Counted from the stretch's first letter, positions 1 to 10,745 are shown. The stretch is DNA of 36,422 bases from Ignavibacteriota bacterium (GCA_016209795.1 JACQVI010000040.1:1-36422), one strand, 5' to 3'. The notes: a model not told the origin generated them from the letters alone. Program-made: numbers and translations.

Positions 1-46
1 ATTCAGGTGTCACACCCTGTTAACGATATAAAAGGAGAAATACAGC

Positions 47-1258
47 ATGGCAAAGGAAAAATTTACACGAGATAAACCCCACATCAACGTTGGGACAATC
101 GGTCATATCGACCATGGCAAGACAACACTGACTGCCGCCATCACGATGGTGTTGAACAAAAAAGGACTTGCTTCTGTCCGAACTTTTGATAGCATAGACA
201 ATGCACCAGAAGAGCGCGAGCGAGGTATCACCATTGCTGTGGCACACGTGGAGTATGCAACGGAGAAACGTCACTATGCACATGTCGACTGCCCCGGTCA
301 CGCAGATTATATCAAGAACATGATCACAGGCGCAGCGCAAATGGATGGTGCAATTCTCGTTGTGGCCGCGAACGATGGACCAATGCCACAGACACGTGAG
401 CACATTCTTCTTGCTCGTCAAGTTGGCGTACCTCGAATTGTTGTCTTCCTGAACAAGATTGATATGGTAGATGATCCTGAGCTGATTGAGTTGGTCGAGA
501 TGGAATTACGAGACCTTTTGAAGAAGTATGAATTTCCTGGTGATGAAATTCCCATTATTCGGGGAAGCGCCTTGAAAGCCATGGAACGTGCTCTTGCTGC
601 AGACGCCAAGCCAGACGATCCTGCCTTCAAACCAATTTATGAATTGATGAATGCCGTTGATAGCTACATTCCGCTGCCAAAACGTGATGTTGATAAGCCC
701 TTCTTGATGCCTGTTGAAGACGTATTCTCTATTACAGGTCGTGGTACTGTAGGCACCGGACGCGTCGAGCGGGGTCGAGCCAAGGTCGCGGATGAAGTAG
801 AAATCATTGGACTTGGACAGCATAAGAAGAGTGTCATCACTGGTGCAGAGATGTTTAGAAAAGAGCTCGATGAAGTAGTAGCAGGGGACAACGCTGGTTT
901 GTTGTTGCGCGGCATTGAAAAGGACGAACTCGAGCGCGGAATGGTTATTGCAAAGCCTGGTTCCATCACACCGCATAAGAAGTTCACAGCACAGGTGTAC
1001 GTGCTAAAGAAGGAAGAAGGAGGACGGCACACTCCGTTCTTCACCGGTTACCGTCCTCAGTTTTATTTCCGTACCACTGATGTTACAGGCGTGGCAACAC
1101 TGCCTTCAGGAGTAGAAATGGTTATGCCGGGAGATAATGTTGATAATCTTTCAGTTGAACTAATCGCACCGATAGCGATGGAAGAAGGATTACGATTTGC
1201 AATCCGCGAAGGTGGACACACAGTCGGTGCTGGTGTTGTTACAAAAATTCTCGAATAA
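47..1258 (+). CDS. tuf: Elongation factor Tu
   Basis: 403 aa; [10 protein letters not shown]-loop, [13 protein letters not shown], and the EF-Tu C-terminal FRTTDVTG...[13 protein letters not shown]-like aaaggag upstream. Confidence 0.98.
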   Translation: MAKEKFTRDKPHINVGTIGHIDHGKTTLTAAITMVLNKKGLASVRTFDSIDNAPEERERGITIAVAHVEYATEKRHYAHVDCPGHADYIKNMITGAAQMDGAILVVAANDGPMPQTREHILLARQVGVPRIVVFLNKIDMVDDPELIELVEMELRDLLKKYEFPGDEIPIIRGSALKAMERALAADAKPDDPAFKPIYELMNAVDSYIPLPKRDVDKPFLMPVEDVFSITGRGTVGTGRVERGRAKVADEVEIIGLGQHKKSVITGAEMFRKELDEVVAGDNAGLLLRGIEKDELERGMVIAKPGSITPHKKFTAQVYVLKKEEGGRHTPFFTGYRPQFYFRTTDVTGVATLPSGVEMVMPGDNVDNLSVELIAPIAMEEGLRFAIREGGHTVGAGVVTKILE

Positions 1259-1279
1259 GATGAGAAGGGAACGCATTTA

Positions 1280-1588
1280 GTGGCTGGACAGAAGATACGC
1301 ATAAAACTTAAATCATATGATCACACACTGATTGATAAATCGGCAGAAAAGATCATCAAAACAGTGAAATCAACAGGAGCGATTGTCTCAGGCCCAATTC
1401 CTTTGCCTACAAAGCGTACACTGTACACCGTCTTACGTTCACCACATGTTGATAAAAAATCACGTGAACAATTTGAAATGAGATCCCACAAGCGCCTTAT
1501 CGACATTCTCAACTCATCCAATAAAACAGTTGATTCGTTGATGAAACTTGAGCTTCCCGCTGGCGTCGATGTGGAGATAAAAGTCTAA
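1280..1588 (+). CDS. rpsJ: 30S ribosomal protein S10 (GTG start)
   Basis: 102 aa [19 protein letters not shown]...[29 protein letters not shown], classic S10. Confidence 0.98.
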   Translation: MAGQKIRIKLKSYDHTLIDKSAEKIIKTVKSTGAIVSGPIPLPTKRTLYTVLRSPHVDKKSREQFEMRSHKRLIDILNSSNKTVDSLMKLELPAGVDVEIKV

Positions 1589-1677
1589 CGATATTTCCCG
1601 TAAAGTAAAGTATACTATATGTGTAATGATGTTTTTGGTCTTGGGGGTGGTAGAAAATATTTATTTATGTAACGATT

Positions 1678-2316
1678 ATGGCTGGAATCCTTGGTAAGAA
1701 AGTTGGAATGACAAATATTTTCGATGAAAAAGGGGAAGCGATTCCTTGTACTGTCATCGAGGCAGGTCCGTGCTTCGTCGCTCAAATCAAAACGAGAGAC
1801 AAAGATGGTTATGAAGCACTTCAACTCGGTTTCGAGGATAAGAAGGGACGTCTTGTCAGTAAACCGATGCACGGTCATTTTAAGAGAGCAGGAATTACTT
1901 CGAAACGTATCATAAGAGAGTTCAGAGATTTTGATGTAGCGAAATTTCACGTCGGTGCTGAAGTGAGAGTAGATGCAATCTTTTCAGAAGGAGACGTTGT
2001 CTCCGTTGCAGGAACGTCTAAGGGACGAGGGTTTCAAGGTGTCGTGAAGCGTCATCACTTCGGTGGCGGATTTCGTACACATGGACAAAGTGATCGTGAA
2101 CGAGCACCGGGTTCGATTGGTTCAAGCTCGTTTCCATCTCGTGTGTTTAAAGGCATGAGAATGGCTGGAAGGATGGGTGGAGAGCGTGTCACTGTAAAGA
2201 ATCTTCGTGTTCTCCAAATTATTCCTGAATCTAATTTACTCCTGGTAAGTGGTTCAATTCCCGGGCACAACAATAGTTACGTGGAGATCCGCAAAGAAGA
2301 AAAGAAATTATCTTGA
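1678..2316 (+). CDS. rplC: 50S ribosomal protein L3
   Basis: [19 protein letters not shown]...[31 protein letters not shown]. Confidence 0.98.
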   Translation: MAGILGKKVGMTNIFDEKGEAIPCTVIEAGPCFVAQIKTRDKDGYEALQLGFEDKKGRLVSKPMHGHFKRAGITSKRIIREFRDFDVAKFHVGAEVRVDAIFSEGDVVSVAGTSKGRGFQGVVKRHHFGGGFRTHGQSDRERAPGSIGSSSFPSRVFKGMRMAGRMGGERVTVKNLRVLQIIPESNLLLVSGSIPGHNNSYVEIRKEEKKLS

Positions 2317-2951
2317 GTACTACGATGGAACTTGAAGTATATACAAAAGAGGGCAAGCTCAGTGGAGAAAAGATCACATTGGCTCCCGAAATTTTTGAAA
2401 TTGAGCCGAACGATCATGCTATTTATCAGGCGGTGACAACCTATCTTGCCAATCAGCGTCAAGGTACGCATAAAACCAAAACTTATGGCGAGGTCAGAGG
2501 TAGTGGAAGAAAATTGTGGCGACAAAAACATACAGGTCGTGCACGTATTGGGGCGATTCGATCTCCGCTCTGGAAAGGTGGTGGAACAATCTTTGGCCCC
2601 ATGCCACGAGATTATTCTCGGAAATTACCCAAAAAGATCAAACAGCTTGCACGTAAATCAGCTTTAAGTTATAAGGCGAAATATGGTGAGATCAAGATAG
2701 TCGAAGATTTCGCGTTTGAAATACCGAAGACCAGAGATATGGCAATAATGTTAAAAGGTTTGAAGCTCGCAGGTATTAAGACGATGCTCCTTGTCCCTCA
2801 AACTGATCACATAGTTTGGAAAGCCGGTCGCAACATTCCCACGCTCAATATTCTGGAAGCGGCAAAGGTTTCGACCTATGAGATTCTGAACAATAAGATA
2901 CTGTTGATCCAGAAGAGTGCAGTCGAAGTGTTAGAGAACACTTTTCATTAA
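2313..2951 (+). CDS. rplD: 50S ribosomal protein L4 (TTG start overlapping the rplC stop; ATG at 2325 is an alternative)
   Basis: [54 protein letters not shown] is the L4 loop motif. Confidence 0.97.
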   Translation: MSTTMELEVYTKEGKLSGEKITLAPEIFEIEPNDHAIYQAVTTYLANQRQGTHKTKTYGEVRGSGRKLWRQKHTGRARIGAIRSPLWKGGGTIFGPMPRDYSRKLPKKIKQLARKSALSYKAKYGEIKIVEDFAFEIPKTRDMAIMLKGLKLAGIKTMLLVPQTDHIVWKAGRNIPTLNILEAAKVSTYEILNNKILLIQKSAVEVLENTFH

Positions 2952-2961
2952 GAATGATGTC

Positions 2962-3252
2962 ATGATTGGTATTATCTATCGACCTATTGTCACGGAAAAG
3001 GTAGCGAACCTGCAAGAGAAAGGTGTGTACGCGTTTGAAGTTGATCCCAAGGCGAACAAAATTGAAATTGCGAAAGCGGTTGAAAAGAAATTTAGTGTTA
3101 CAGTGATTAATGTTCGTACGATGAATTATCATGGAAAGACCAAGGCTCAAATGACAAGGCGTGGACGCTTTGTTGGAACAACTTCACACTTCAAGAAAGC
3201 CATTGTGACATTGAAATCGGGCGATAAAATTGAACTTTTTGCTAACATTTAA
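2962..3252 (+). CDS. rplW: 50S ribosomal protein L23
   Basis: 96 aa; IYRPIVTEKV...YAFEVDPKANKIEIAKAVEKKFSVTVINVRTM. Confidence 0.97.
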   Translation: MIGIIYRPIVTEKVANLQEKGVYAFEVDPKANKIEIAKAVEKKFSVTVINVRTMNYHGKTKAQMTRRGRFVGTTSHFKKAIVTLKSGDKIELFANI

Positions 3253-3276
3253 CTTGTATATGTTGAGAACGGAATC

Positions 3277-4104
3277 ATGGGTATTCGAGTCTTAAAACCA
3301 AATACACCGGGTACACGCTGGATGACGATTCCGGACTTCGAAGAGATCACAAAGACAAAACCGGAAAAGTCGCTCATTGAGCCTCTCAAGAAAAGTGGCG
3401 GGCGGAACACCAACGGTCATATTACTTCACGTCATCGGGGAGGCGGTCATAAGCGATTTTACCGTCTGATTGACTTCAAACGAGATAAGATTGGCATTGA
3501 AGCGACTGTAGCCACGATCGAATACGATCCTAACCGCTCGGCGCGCATCGCCCTGCTGAAATACAAGGACGGCGACAAGAGGTACATTATTGCTCCTGAT
3601 GCTTTGAAGGTAGGCGACATTATAGCAGCCGGTCCACAAGTGGATATCAAAGTTGGTAATGCGATGCCGCTCGTAAACATTCCGGTTGGAACGTTCATCC
3701 ACAATGTTGAACTGCGTCGCGGAAAAGGTGGACAAATTGCTCGTAGCGCTGGTTGTTCCATTCAGTTAATGGCAAAAGAAGGAAATTTTGCTCAGGTGCG
3801 AATGCCCTCTGGAGAAATCAGGAACATTCCGAACGAATGTTATGCAACAATAGGTCTTGTGAGCAATATTGACCATGAAAATGTTAGTGTAGGGAAAGCT
3901 GGGCGGTCTCGGTGGTTGGGCATTCGACCACAGTCTCGTGGTGTTGTGCAAAATCCCGTCGATCATCCCCATGGTGGTGGTGAAGGAAAATCACCACAGG
4001 GTAATCCTCATCCAGTCTCTCCTTGGGGATGGCACACAAAAGGAAAGAAAACACGTCACCACAATTTACCTTCTGATAAATATATAGTGAAGCGTAGGAA
4101 ATAA
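3277..4104 (+). CDS. rplB: 50S ribosomal protein L2
   Basis: 275 aa; [23 protein letters not shown] and [12 protein letters not shown] motifs. Confidence 0.99.
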   Translation: MGIRVLKPNTPGTRWMTIPDFEEITKTKPEKSLIEPLKKSGGRNTNGHITSRHRGGGHKRFYRLIDFKRDKIGIEATVATIEYDPNRSARIALLKYKDGDKRYIIAPDALKVGDIIAAGPQVDIKVGNAMPLVNIPVGTFIHNVELRRGKGGQIARSAGCSIQLMAKEGNFAQVRMPSGEIRNIPNECYATIGLVSNIDHENVSVGKAGRSRWLGIRPQSRGVVQNPVDHPHGGGEGKSPQGNPHPVSPWGWHTKGKKTRHHNLPSDKYIVKRRK

Positions 4105-4106
4105 GT

Positions 4107-4400
4107 ATGAGTCGATCAATTAAAAAGGGTCCTTACGTAGATCCAAAACTCTTGGTTAAGATACAAGAACTTGCCAAATCTGGTCAGAAAAAAGTGATCA
4201 AAACGTGGTCGCGGTCATCCACGATCACTCCGGAGTTTGTTGGTCATACGTTAGCAGTACACAATGGAAATAAATTCATCCCTGTATATATCCATGAAGG
4301 TATGGTAGGCCATAAGCTAGGAGAGTTTGCGCCTACACGGATCTTCCGTGGTCATCCCGGATTGAAGAGCGAAGCAACAACTACGACGACTGAAGCTTAA
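4107..4400 (+). CDS. rpsS: 30S ribosomal protein S19
   Basis: [16 protein letters not shown]...[30 protein letters not shown]. Confidence 0.98.
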   Translation: MSRSIKKGPYVDPKLLVKIQELAKSGQKKVIKTWSRSSTITPEFVGHTLAVHNGNKFIPVYIHEGMVGHKLGEFAPTRIFRGHPGLKSEATTTTTEA

Positions 4401-4403
4401 AAA

Positions 4404-4820
4404 ATGTTGGAAGCGCGTGCAATTAATAGATACGTTAGTTCATCACCACGCAAAATGCGTTTGGTGATCGATCTTATTCGGGGCAAGTCTGTTCCAGAAG
4501 CTATCAATATTCTGCATTTTTCTCCGAAGCATGCAGCTAAAGTAGCAGAAAAGACACTCCGCTCAGCAGTTTCTAATTTACAGAATAAAGATGAGGCTGG
4601 AAGAACCGATGTCGATACGCTTTATATAAAAGAGGCGTATGTTGATGGTGGACCAAGTTTAAAGCGAATTGTGCCGGCACCAATGGGTCGAGCATATCGA
4701 ATGCTCAAACGATCGAACCATCTCACAATTGTTGTAGTACAGAAAACTGAACAGCCAAAGAAAAGTTCCACAGTAAAAGAACAGCCTTCGGCACGGAAAG
4801 AAACTAAAACAAAGGAGTAA
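4404..4820 (+). CDS. rplV: 50S ribosomal protein L22
   Basis: SSPRKMRLVIDLIRGKSV...VDGGPSLKRIVPAPMGRAYRMLKRSNHLTIVV; basic low-complexity tail. Confidence 0.97.
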   Translation: MLEARAINRYVSSSPRKMRLVIDLIRGKSVPEAINILHFSPKHAAKVAEKTLRSAVSNLQNKDEAGRTDVDTLYIKEAYVDGGPSLKRIVPAPMGRAYRMLKRSNHLTIVVVQKTEQPKKSSTVKEQPSARKETKTKE

Positions 4821-4823
4821 CGT

Positions 4824-5468
4824 TTGGGTCAAAAAACAAATCCAATTGGTTTTCGTCTTGGCATCCTGCGAACGTGGGATTCAAATTGGTATGATGAAAA
4901 AGAATTCGCAGGGAAACTTCAAGAGGATATTAAAATTAGGCACTATATCCATAACAGATTGAAGAAAGCTGGAATTTCTCGAGTTTTGATTGAGCGGACT
5001 CCGAAGAAAGCAGTCATTACTATTCATACTTCTCGACCTGGAATTGTCATAGGACGAAGTGGTAAGGAAATTACCCAACTGGAAGAAGAATTAAAACAGA
5101 TTACAAGTAAGGAAGTAAAACTATTGATTCACGAGATAAAACGACCCGAACTTGATGGATATTTATTAGCTGAAAACATCGCTACACAGATCGAGGGAAG
5201 AGTTGCTTTTAGACGCGCTATGAAAATGGCAATCACAGCAGCGATGCGTATGGGTGCTGAAGGTGTTAAAATAATGTGTAGCGGGAGATTAGGCGGTGCT
5301 GAAATTGCTCGAAGAGAACAATACAAGGAGGGAAGAATTCCTCTGCATACATTGCGTGCGGATATTGATTATGCGCAGGCAACTGCACAAACTATTTATG
5401 GTGCTATTGGTGTCAAAGTTTGGATTTGTCGCGGTGAGGTACTTGATCGATTTACGAAATTGCAATGA
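4824..5468 (+). CDS. rpsC: 30S ribosomal protein S3 (TTG start)
   Basis: [14 protein letters not shown]...[13 protein letters not shown]...[30 protein letters not shown]. Confidence 0.98.
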   Translation: MGQKTNPIGFRLGILRTWDSNWYDEKEFAGKLQEDIKIRHYIHNRLKKAGISRVLIERTPKKAVITIHTSRPGIVIGRSGKEITQLEEELKQITSKEVKLLIHEIKRPELDGYLLAENIATQIEGRVAFRRAMKMAITAAMRMGAEGVKIMCSGRLGGAEIARREQYKEGRIPLHTLRADIDYAQATAQTIYGAIGVKVWICRGEVLDRFTKLQ

Positions 5469-5474
5469 ACGACG

Positions 5475-5894
5475 ATGTTATTACCAAAGCGAGTTAAATA
5501 CAGAAAAGCTCAACGAGGGAGAATGAAAGGAAAGGCAAGCCGAGGTGCCACTGTTGCCTTTGGAGATTTTGGATTGAAAGCACTCGAGCCAGGGTGGATC
5601 ACCCAGCGCCAGATCGAAGCTGCTCGCATAGCTCTTACGCGTTTGATGAAGCGTGAAGGAAGAGTGTGGATACGAATTTTTCCCGATAAGCCGGTGACCA
5701 AAAAACCTGCAGAGACGCGTATGGGGAGTGGAAAAGGCGTCCCGGAATTTTGGGTCGCTGTAGTAAAACCAGGTACCATTATGTTCGAATTAGGAGGAAT
5801 TAAACGAGACTTAGCCCAGGAAGCCATGGATCTTGCAGCGCATAAGTTACCAATTAAAACGCGGATGGTTGTTCGACCAACATATCATGGATGA
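5475..5894 (+). CDS. rplP: 50S ribosomal protein L16
   Basis: [24 protein letters not shown]...[19 protein letters not shown]. Confidence 0.98.
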   Translation: MLLPKRVKYRKAQRGRMKGKASRGATVAFGDFGLKALEPGWITQRQIEAARIALTRLMKREGRVWIRIFPDKPVTKKPAETRMGSGKGVPEFWVAVVKPGTIMFELGGIKRDLAQEAMDLAAHKLPIKTRMVVRPTYHG

Positions 5895-5911
5895 ATGAGC
5901 AATAGGATCCT

Positions 5912-6160
5912 ATGAAGATATTTGAAATTCGAGAACTTCCCGCGCAAGAGTTAAGAAAACGAATAAAGGATGAGGAAGAAAATCTCATGAATCTGAAATT
6001 CCAGAAGGCAACTAGCCAGTTAGAAAGTCCCATTAAAATTCGGACAATACGACGAGATATTGCAAGGATGAAAACTGTTCTTCGAGAAATTGAATTGAAG
6101 CAGAATAAACAAGCAGCTCATACTTCAGCTCAGGAAAAGAAGGCGTCAAAGGCTGAATGA
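5912..6160 (+). CDS. rpmC: 50S ribosomal protein L29
   Basis: [55 protein letters not shown]. Confidence 0.95.
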   Translation: MKIFEIRELPAQELRKRIKDEEENLMNLKFQKATSQLESPIKIRTIRRDIARMKTVLREIELKQNKQAAHTSAQEKKASKAE

Positions 6161-6417
6161 CTGAGCGTACAACACATCGAAAACAAAGAATTGGTAGAGT
6201 GATTAGTAACAAGATGCAGAAAAGCATTGTTGTTGCAATTGAGCGCCGTGTTCCACATCCTTTCTATAAGAAGTATTATACTCGTACGACAAAACTGATG
6301 GCACATGATGAAAAGCAGGAAGCGGGTGTCGGTGATCTCGTGAGGATTATGGAAACACGACCATTAAGCAAGCGAAAACGTTGGCGCTTGGTGAATATTG
6401 TTGAGAAAGCAGAATGA
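6157..6417 (+). CDS. rpsQ: 30S ribosomal protein S17
   Basis: [42 protein letters not shown]; 4-bp ATGA overlap with rpmC. Confidence 0.97.
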   Translation: MTERTTHRKQRIGRVISNKMQKSIVVAIERRVPHPFYKKYYTRTTKLMAHDEKQEAGVGDLVRIMETRPLSKRKRWRLVNIVEKAE

Positions 6418-6432
6418 TCTGCAGTACGTCTT

Positions 6433-6801
6433 ATGATTCAGGAAGAAACAAATCTCATCGTTGCTGATAATTCTGGTGCCAAAAAAGTGCGGTGCATTCG
6501 AGTTCTCGGTGGACATGATCGCCGTTACGCCGGTCTGGGGGATCTTATTGTCGTGTCTGTGAAGAGTGCAATCCCTGGTGCTGCAGTGAAAAAGGGTGAA
6601 GTTTCTCGCGCTGTAATTGTTCGCACGAAGAAAGAAACACGACGAAAAGATGGATCGTATATTCGATTCGATGAGAACGCTGCTGTACTGCTCAACCCAC
6701 AAGGCGAGCCAAGGGGTACTCGTATTTTTGGACCCGTTGCACGTGAACTTCGTGACCGCAACTTCATGAAAATTATTTCGCTTGCTCCAGAGGTGTTATA
6801 A
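6433..6801 (+). CDS. rplN: 50S ribosomal protein L14
   Basis: [27 protein letters not shown]...[23 protein letters not shown]. Confidence 0.98.
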   Translation: MIQEETNLIVADNSGAKKVRCIRVLGGHDRRYAGLGDLIVVSVKSAIPGAAVKKGEVSRAVIVRTKKETRRKDGSYIRFDENAAVLLNPQGEPRGTRIFGPVARELRDRNFMKIISLAPEVL

Positions 6802-6809
6802 GAAAAGGT

Positions 6810-7142
6810 GTGTACACAATGAACATTCACAAGAATGATAATGTGATGGTCATTTCAGGAAATGCTCGTGGAAAGACTGGCAAGGTCTTGAAAGTCTACC
6901 GCGAGGAAAATCGTGTTATTGTAGAAGGCGTGAACATTATCAAGCGTCATTCTCGGCCAACACAAAAGAATCCTCAGGGTGGGATCATACAAAAAGAAGC
7001 ACCGATTAGCGCAGCAAACGTGATGGTTATTTGCCCCAAGTGTAGCACTCCGTCGCGTTTGGGCCATACAGCTGTTACTGATTCTACCACTGGGAACAAG
7101 CGTATGATGCGTGTGTGCCGAAGCTGTGAAGAAATGTTTTAA
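6810..7142 (+). CDS. rplX: 50S ribosomal protein L24, with CxxC/CxxC zinc-ribbon-like C-terminus
   Basis: [23 protein letters not shown]...[25 protein letters not shown]...CPKC...CRSC. Confidence 0.97.
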   Translation: MYTMNIHKNDNVMVISGNARGKTGKVLKVYREENRVIVEGVNIIKRHSRPTQKNPQGGIIQKEAPISAANVMVICPKCSTPSRLGHTAVTDSTTGNKRMMRVCRSCEEMF

Positions 7143-7158
7143 AGACAAGATTGAGAGC

Positions 7159-7809
7159 ATGGGAAAAGAAAAGACTCAAAAGACTGTGAGAGAAGGAAAA
7201 AAGGTTGCTGCTGAGAAGCATGAACAGGAAGTTGCTGCACCAGCTCGCTTGCACGAACTTTTTAAGAAAAGTATTGTGCCAAGCATGATGAAGAAGTTTC
7301 ATTATAAAAACATCATGCAAGTCCCGAAACTCGAGCGTATTGCGATCAATATTGGAGTGGGGAAAGCGACACAAGATTCGAAATTGCTCGATGCTGTCGT
7401 GAAAGATATAGAAGCAATTGTTGGTCAGAAAGCTGTTATTACTCGCGCCAAAAAAGCTATATCAAATTTTAAACTCCGACAGGGAATGCCAATCGGAGTG
7501 CGTGTAACGCTCCATCGCCATCGTATGTATGAATTTTTAGATCGCTTTATCAGCATCGCAGTTCCTCGAATACGAGACTTTCGCGGGTTCTCGGACAAAT
7601 CGTTTGATGGGCGCGGAAACTATACCATAGGCATTAAAGAACATATTATCTTTCCTGAAATTGATGTTGATAAAGTCACGAAAGTGTTTGGTATGGATGT
7701 CACGTTCGTTACAACAGCAAAGACTGATCAAGAAGCGTATGAGCTTCTGAATGGCTTGGGTATGCCTTTTGTGAAACGGCAAGAGCCACTTGAGAAAAAA
7801 GCAGCTTGA
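7159..7809 (+). CDS. rplE: 50S ribosomal protein L5 with charged N-terminal extension (start chosen at ATG 7159; the ORF opens at 7111)
   Basis: [24 protein letters not shown]...[37 protein letters not shown]...[19 protein letters not shown]. Confidence 0.95.
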   Translation: MGKEKTQKTVREGKKVAAEKHEQEVAAPARLHELFKKSIVPSMMKKFHYKNIMQVPKLERIAINIGVGKATQDSKLLDAVVKDIEAIVGQKAVITRAKKAISNFKLRQGMPIGVRVTLHRHRMYEFLDRFISIAVPRIRDFRGFSDKSFDGRGNYTIGIKEHIIFPEIDVDKVTKVFGMDVTFVTTAKTDQEAYELLNGLGMPFVKRQEPLEKKAA

Positions 7810-7834
7810 TGCGAGACATTAAAGGAGAATTGGC

Positions 7835-8020
7835 TTGGCACGCTTAGCAATGATTGTAAAATCGAAAAAGCCGCCGAAGTTCTCTACAAGGTTACACTAT
7901 CGGTGTAACTTGTGTGGTCGGCCGCGAGGCTATTTACGCAAATTTGGGATTTGCAGACTGTGTTTTAGAAAAATGGCACTGGAAGGAAAAATCCCTGGAA
8001 TTGTAAAAGCCAGTTGGTGA
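7835..8020 (+). CDS. rpsN: 30S ribosomal protein S14, short zinc-binding form (TTG start)
   Basis: 61 aa with [40 protein letters not shown]-like aaaggag upstream. Confidence 0.97.
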   Translation: MARLAMIVKSKKPPKFSTRLHYRCNLCGRPRGYLRKFGICRLCFRKMALEGKIPGIVKASW

Positions 8021-8034
8021 AGCTCGTTGTTTGT

Positions 8035-8430
8035 ATGAATACGACTGATCCTATTGCAGATTATTTAACAAGACTTAGAAACGCTATTAAGGCGAAGCAT
8101 AAAAGGGTCGATGTCCCTGCTTCGAACCTCAAGCGAGAAATTACAAGAATTCTTGTTGAGCAAAAGTTCATTGGTGGATTTTCTGAAATCAAGGATAATA
8201 AACAAAGCATCTTAAGAATAACACTTAAGTATACCGATGGTGTGAATGCAATCTCAGGATTAAAACGGGTGAGTAAACCTGGACTTCGACTTTACTCTTC
8301 GGCAAGAGAATTACCACGTGTTTTGAATAGTCTAGGGATTGCTATCATCTCGACTTCAGGCGGTCTAATGACCGACAAGCAAGCACGAATGCAAAATGTT
8401 GGCGGGGAAGTGTTATGTCAAATTTGGTAA
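8035..8430 (+). CDS. rpsH: 30S ribosomal protein S8 (ATG 8035 preferred; the ORF opens at 8014)
   Basis: DPIADYLTRLRNAIKAKHKRVDVPASNLKREITRIL...LGIAIISTSGGLMTDKQAR. Confidence 0.96.
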   Translation: MNTTDPIADYLTRLRNAIKAKHKRVDVPASNLKREITRILVEQKFIGGFSEIKDNKQSILRITLKYTDGVNAISGLKRVSKPGLRLYSSARELPRVLNSLGIAIISTSGGLMTDKQARMQNVGGEVLCQIW

Positions 8431-8454
8431 TGCTAAAAGGCTAAGGAGAAAGCT

Positions 8455-9012
8455 GTGTCACGAATAGGAAGAAAACCAGTTCTCATACCAAAAGGGGTGA
8501 GTGTCGAGAAAAACGATGGTATCATCACAATTAAAGGACCGAAGGGTGAACTCTCTGCAGCAATCCCTTCATCCATAGGTGTTGACGTGAAAGAACGAGA
8601 AGTGATTTTTTCTCGTTCGGCTGATGATAAATTTCAGAAGGCACTTCATGGAACTTGGCGAGCCCTTGTGAATAACATGATGAAAGGTGTCTCGGAAGGA
8701 TTTCAGAAAAAATTGGAAATTGTTGGTGTCGGATATAAAGCTGAGATGAAGGGGAAAAAGATGCAGTTGGCTCTTGGATACTCTCATCCCATTTTGTTTG
8801 CACCACCAGATGGAATTAAGTTAACAGTCCCTCAGCCAACGAACATCGTTATTTCAGGTATTAATAAGCAGCTTGTGGGACAGGTAGCAGCGAAGATACG
8901 ATCGTTCCGTCAGCCTGAACCGTATAAGGGAAAGGGCATCAAGTACGAAGGAGAGTATATCCGTCGTAAAGCTGGTAAAGCTGCTGCAGTTGCAGGAGCA
9001 AAGGTAGCTTAG
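8455..9012 (+). CDS. rplF: 50S ribosomal protein L6 (GTG start)
   Basis: MSRIGRKPVLIPKGVSV...GVGYKAEMKGKKMQLALGYSHP...EPYKGKGIKYEGEYIRRKAGKAA. Confidence 0.98.
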   Translation: MSRIGRKPVLIPKGVSVEKNDGIITIKGPKGELSAAIPSSIGVDVKEREVIFSRSADDKFQKALHGTWRALVNNMMKGVSEGFQKKLEIVGVGYKAEMKGKKMQLALGYSHPILFAPPDGIKLTVPQPTNIVISGINKQLVGQVAAKIRSFRQPEPYKGKGIKYEGEYIRRKAGKAAAVAGAKVA

Positions 9013-9013
9013 C

Positions 9014-9382
9014 ATGATTAAAAAATCTCACATACAAAGTCGACTGAGAATCAAACAACGGATTGCAAAAAAGATCAGAGGGACTTCAGAACGTCCAAGG
9101 ATGACGGTTTATCGGAGTCTGCACCATCTTTATGCACAAATTGTAGATGATACACGTTCGCAGACATTGCTATCAGCTTCAACGTTATCAAAGGACCTTC
9201 GAGAACGCGTAAAGGATCTCAAGGATAAGAAAGCAGTAGCTAAGTTAGTAGGTAAACATTTAGCTGAAAAAGCCCTTGCTCAAAATCTGAAAAAGGTTGT
9301 TTTTGATCGCAATGGCTATTTGTATCACGGCATTGTGAAATCAATTGCAGATGGTGCACGTGAAGCCGGATTGGAATTCTAA
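9014..9382 (+). CDS. rplR: 50S ribosomal protein L18
   Basis: IRGTSERPRMTVYRSLHHLYAQIVDDTRSQTLLSASTL...VVFDRNGYLYHGIVKSIADGAREAGLEF. Confidence 0.97.
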   Translation: MIKKSHIQSRLRIKQRIAKKIRGTSERPRMTVYRSLHHLYAQIVDDTRSQTLLSASTLSKDLRERVKDLKDKKAVAKLVGKHLAEKALAQNLKKVVFDRNGYLYHGIVKSIADGAREAGLEF

Positions 9383-9417
9383 CTCTGTGCGCGACCATGG
9401 TTGTACCCTACAGCGAT

Positions 9418-9488
9418 TGCCGGGTCGTCTAATGGCAGGACAGCGGCCTTTGGAGCCGTCAGTGGAGGTTCGAATCCTCCCCCGGCAG
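9418..9488 (+). tRNA. tRNA-Gln, anticodon TTG
   Basis: TGCCGGG TC GTCT AATGGCA GGAC A GCGGC CTTTGGA GCCGT CAGT GGAGG TTCGAAT CCTCC CCCGGCA G. Full cloverleaf with 7-bp acceptor stem, U1-A72 pair, G73 discriminator and T-loop TTCGAAT; CCA not encoded. Confidence 0.96.
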
Positions 9489-9527
9489 CAACGTGTGTTA
9501 TCTATTGATGTATGAAAATGAATCATT

Positions 9528-10052
9528 ATGGCTCGAATTAAGGTAGGTGAATTAGAACTCAAAGATCGACTCGTCAGCATCAACCGTACAGCGAAAGTCG
9601 TGAAAGGTGGCCGTCGCTTCGGTTTCAGTGCTATTGTCGTTGTTGGCGATGGCAATGGTCATGTGGGGATCGGTCTCGGGAAAGCGAACGAAGTGCAGGA
9701 TGCCATCTCAAAAGGTATTGATGATGCGAAGAAGAACGTTGTCAAAGTCAATATTGTGAAAGGGACAATTCCACATCCGATTGTTGCAAAGTATGGTGCC
9801 TCAAAGGTATTGCTCAAGCCAGCTTCTCCGGGCACTGGACTCATTGCTGGTGGAGGAGTTCGTGCCGTGTTGGAATCTGCCGGTGTGAAGGATGTGTTGA
9901 CAAAATCGATTGGCTCATCCAATCCTCATAACGTGGTCAAAGCTACGTTGAAAGCACTACTCACTCTCACAGATGCGAAGACGATGGCACAGCGCAGAGG
10001 GATGTCTTTTCAGGAACTGTTCGGCACCGATGCCGTTGTACAAATGAATTGA
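9528..10052 (+). CDS. rpsE: 30S ribosomal protein S5
   Basis: [46 protein letters not shown]...[27 protein letters not shown]. Confidence 0.98.
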   Translation: MARIKVGELELKDRLVSINRTAKVVKGGRRFGFSAIVVVGDGNGHVGIGLGKANEVQDAISKGIDDAKKNVVKVNIVKGTIPHPIVAKYGASKVLLKPASPGTGLIAGGGVRAVLESAGVKDVLTKSIGSSNPHNVVKATLKALLTLTDAKTMAQRRGMSFQELFGTDAVVQMN

Positions 10053-10059
10053 TTGAAGT

Positions 10060-10245
10060 ATGGCAAAAAAAATTAAAATTACTCAGATTACTAGTCAGAT
10101 TGATTGCCTCGAGTCTCAGAAGCGAACAATCAAAGCTTTAGGTTTAGGAAGACCGAAGTATTTTGTTATTAAGAATGATACACCTCAAATTCGAGGAATG
10201 ATTGAGAAAGTGAAACATCTTGTTACTGTAGAAGAAGCGAACTAA
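10060..10245 (+). CDS. rpmD: 50S ribosomal protein L30
   Basis: 61 aa KKIKITQITSQIDCLESQKRTIKALGLGRPKYFVIKNDTPQIRGMIEKVKHLV. Confidence 0.95.
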   Translation: MAKKIKITQITSQIDCLESQKRTIKALGLGRPKYFVIKNDTPQIRGMIEKVKHLVTVEEAN

Positions 10246-10250
10246 CTCAT

Positions 10251-10745
10251 ATGGCAGCATCACTGTTAAGTAATCTTCATTATGCAAAAGGCTCGCGAAA
10301 ACGTGTAAAGCGAATTGGGCGAGGTCAAGGTTCGGGCCATGGTGGGACGGCAACACGCGGGCACAAAGGTGCAGGTTCGCGGTCTGGTGCAAAGTTTCGT
10401 CCGTGGTTTGAAGGGGGACAGATGCCATTGATACGCCGAGTTCCAAAATTCGGTTTTCATAGTCCATTTAAGAAAGAGTTTCAAATTGTCAATCTTGAAA
10501 CACTTGAGCGCTTATCTGTTGCTGGAAAGTTTCCAGAAAGCAAGGTAAACCCTCGGCTGTTATACAGTGTTGGTGCAGTATCAAAGAAAAATGTCCCAAT
10601 AAAGATATTAGGTGATGGTGAATTGAAAGCAACACTAGAAGTAAGTGCTCACGCTTTCAGCAAAACAGCAATGCAAAAGATTGAGGGAGTTGGTGGTAAG
10701 GCGATTACAATTTCTCACAGCGTAAACCATGGCAAAGTTAACTGA
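10251..10745 (+). CDS. rplO: 50S ribosomal protein L15
   Basis: KRVKRIGRGQGSGHGGTATRGHKGAGSRSGAKFRPWFEGGQMPLIRRVPKFGF. Confidence 0.97.
   Translation: MAASLLSNLHYAKGSRKRVKRIGRGQGSGHGGTATRGHKGAGSRSGAKFRPWFEGGQMPLIRRVPKFGFHSPFKKEFQIVNLETLERLSVAGKFPESKVNPRLLYSVGAVSKKNVPIKILGDGELKATLEVSAHAFSKTAMQKIEGVGGKAITISHSVNHGKVN

Noticed and set aside
6-16. GGTGTCACACC inverted repeat upstream of tuf
   Set aside because: Only a 1-nt centre, so it cannot form a hairpin; too short to call a regulatory site.
20-421. Minus-strand ORF (133 aa) antisense to tuf
   Set aside because: Fully antisense to a highly conserved gene, with Cys/His-rich composition and no recognisable domain; a shadow ORF.
506-976. Minus-strand ORF (156 aa) antisense to tuf
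   Set aside because: Shadow ORF opposite EF-Tu; no family resemblance.
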